Positions 4,440 to 5,592 of a DNA stretch of 5,592 nt are shown here, piece by piece. The stretch is taken from positions 4,569-10,160 of the forward strand of contig DLHV01000106.1 of assembly GCA_002483395.1 (NCBI GenBank), in the 5' to 3' direction. A program made the position numbers and the translations under genes. The notes under the pieces were generated by a model, which made no database searches, was not told the DNA's origin, and worked only from the letters and a program-made list of their open reading frames with translations. Numbering within the stretch: position 1 is the first letter of the stretch; the number at the start of each line of letters is the position of its first letter. The DNA is from Chloracidobacterium sp. UBA7659 (lineage in GTDB: Bacteria > Acidobacteriota > Blastocatellia > Pyrinomonadales > Pyrinomonadaceae).

Positions 4440-5489
4440 ATGACGAATATCGAATACCCATTTTGGGTATGGGTCTTATTTTTCGCTGTAATCCTGATCG
4501 CGCTTTTTGTCGATATCGGCATCGTCAATCGAAAATCCCACGCTCCGACACGCAAAGAGACGATCGCATGGAGCATCATATGGGTTTCGCTCGCGCTTGC
4601 TTTCAACGCATTTCTTTTATGGCAGTTCGGGCTCCCGCACGCAAAACTCTTTTTCACCGGCTACCTGATAGAACTTTGGCTCTCGATAGACAATCTCTTC
4701 GTTTTCCTTTTGATATTCAGTTATTTTAAGGTACCCAAGAAATATCAGCACCGCGTGCTGTTTTGGGGCATTTTCATGGCGCTCGTAATGCGTCTCGTCA
4801 TGATCTTTGCCGGGGTCGAGCTTGTTAATAGTTTTCACTGGCTGCTATATCTTTTCGGCGCATTTCTGATCTATACGGGGATCAAGATGTTCGGAGAGGG
4901 CGAGGCTTTCGAGCCCGAGGAAAGTGCGATAGTCCGGCTGACGACAAGATTTATTAGAATATCCAAAAAATACGAGGGCGAAAAGTTCTTTGTAAAGGTC
5001 AACGGCAAACGAACCGGCACACTGCTTTTACTGGTATTGATCGTAATCAACGTCGCGGATCTTGTTTTCGCGGTCGATTCCATACCGGCAATTCTCGGAA
5101 TCACAACCGACCGCTTTATTGTCTATACCTCCAACATTTTTGCGATCCTTGGTCTTCGAACGTTTTTCTTTCTGCTTGCCGATCTCGCCGACCGTTTTCA
5201 TTTTTTAAAGTACGGCCTTGCGTTCGTACTGACGTTTATCGGCGTAAAAATGCTCTTGCCTCTGATCGCCGAAGGCCTGATAATGGTAATCGGTACAGAC
5301 GGATCGGCCTTTGCCGATTTTTTGCATCGCTACCAGAACCACGAATTCGAGCAGATGGTGATAAACATCTCGCTTAGCGTTGTAGTACTGTCAATAGTTG
5401 TTGCTGTCATCCTCTCGCTGGTATTTCCCCTGTCCGACAAGAAAAAAGATCAAGAAAGCGGCGACGCGGACGACACATACACTGACTGA
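4440..5489 (+). CDS. terC: TerC/Alx-family integral membrane protein (probable Mn2+ export)
   Basis: A 349-residue inner-membrane protein with about nine hydrophobic segments (roughly 8-28, 41-63, 70-95, 107-127, 132-148, 194-217, 226-248, 256-280 and 307-330). The two family signature segments are ELWLSIDNLFVF (78-89) and NVADLVFAVDSIPAILGI (204-221), with buried acidic residues Glu78, Asp84, Asp207 and Asp213 that probably form the metal path. Members such as E. coli Alx and the Bacillus homologues are linked to manganese export; the older tellurite name is historical. A long cytoplasmic loop (about 150-193, EGEAFEPEES...) is usual. Odd is a stretch of about 30 extra residues (274-304) between the last two membrane segments. 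The tail is charged (KKKDQESGDADD). It starts 13 nt after msrC with no SD, so operon coupling is likely. Confidence 0.92.
   Translation: MTNIEYPFWVWVLFFAVILIALFVDIGIVNRKSHAPTRKETIAWSIIWVSLALAFNAFLLWQFGLPHAKLFFTGYLIELWLSIDNLFVFLLIFSYFKVPKKYQHRVLFWGIFMALVMRLVMIFAGVELVNSFHWLLYLFGAFLIYTGIKMFGEGEAFEPEESAIVRLTTRFIRISKKYEGEKFFVKVNGKRTGTLLLLVLIVINVADLVFAVDSIPAILGITTDRFIVYTSNIFAILGLRTFFFLLADLADRFHFLKYGLAFVLTFIGVKMLLPLIAEGLIMVIGTDGSAFADFLHRYQNHEFEQMVINISLSVVVLSIVVAVILSLVFPLSDKKKDQESGDADDTYTD
4454..4470 (+). repeat. Perfect 7-bp inverted repeat just inside terC
   Basis: ATACCCA, a 3-nt loop (TTT) and TGGGTAT form a perfect short hairpin beginning 14 nt after the terC start codon, followed a few bases later by a T-rich run (TTATTTTT, 4476-4483). 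It could damp translation initiation or act as an attenuator, but the U-run is not directly against the stem, and the bases simply encode EYPFWVWVLF. Confidence 0.35.
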
Positions 5490-5495
5490 CCCGCA

Positions 5496-5592
5496 ATGGA
5501 AAGCAAATACCGCAAAATCTACGTCGAATGGTGGAAGATCCGGAAGAGTACTATTACCGGGCTGATCATCTTTGTATGTGTTGTGGCTGCGG
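5496..5592 (+). CDS. 5' end of an unidentified membrane-anchored protein (partial)
   Basis: An ATG six bases after the terC stop opens a frame that runs 32 codons to the right edge without a stop. The start is basic and aromatic (MESKYRKIYVEWWKIRKS) and is followed by a hydrophobic run (TITGLIIFVCVVAA), which looks like a cytoplasmic N-terminus and one membrane anchor, inside-positive. No SD is visible, as for the two genes before it, so it may be the third gene of the msrC-terC unit. The family cannot be identified from this fragment. Confidence 0.6.
   Translation, partial: MESKYRKIYVEWWKIRKSTITGLIIFVCVVAA

Noticed and set aside
4454..4484. Intrinsic terminator between msrC and terC
   Set aside because: The 7-bp stem lies inside terC coding sequence and the T-rich run is several bases past the stem, so a functional terminator is unlikely.
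3929..4657. A 242-codon open frame on the minus strand opposite msrC and the start of terC
   Set aside because: It spans two convincing plus-strand genes, and its translation shows no domain pattern; the msrC cysteines and TerC motifs prove the other strand.

Overview
The window is a compact bacterial chromosomal segment with nine complete protein genes, the last codons of one gene at the left edge and the first codons of another at the right edge. No rRNA, tRNA, CRISPR array, transposase or phage gene is visible. The organism cannot be named from the sequence alone. Moderate GC, weak Shine-Dalgarno (SD) use, a GTG start and the style of the toxin-antitoxin pair and interspersed repeat would fit an environmental bacterium such as an acidobacterium of the Blastocatellia type; that is a low-confidence guess.

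Left block (1-3101, + strand): purE and purK, whose products together convert AIR to CAIR in de novo purine synthesis, flank an accessory insert. The insert holds a small antitoxin gene, a PIN-domain (VapC-like) toxin gene and an AlkD-like alkylpurine DNA glycosylase gene. The genes are packed with 1-nt gaps or 4-nt overlaps. A degenerate inverted repeat built of roughly 10-bp GCGGAT / ATCTGTGTT units covers the 3' end of the glycosylase gene and most of the gap before purK. purE and purK are often neighbours, so the arrangement looks like a purEK unit opened by accessory cargo.

Middle block (3095-3844, - strand): a two-gene fluoride unit, crcB/fluC (Fluc fluoride channel) followed by a DUF190 protein with a strong SD inside the end of crcB. 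It converges on purK with a 7-bp overlap of coding ends and no visible terminator. A consensus TATAAT lies upstream of crcB. No fluoride riboswitch is recognisable in the short leader.

Right block (3938-5592, + strand): a GAF-domain free methionine-(R)-sulfoxide reductase (fRMsr/MsrC) with all three expected cysteines, then a TerC/Alx-family membrane protein 13 nt later, then the start of an unidentified membrane-anchored protein. The first two may work together in redox and manganese homeostasis (inference).

Most of the window is ordinary housekeeping and stress content. The points most worth a second look are the interrupted purE-purK pair, the repeat that supplies the glycosylase stop codon, the DUF190-FluC pair, a perfect 12-bp SD/anti-SD palindrome before the toxin start, and an extra loop in the TerC protein.
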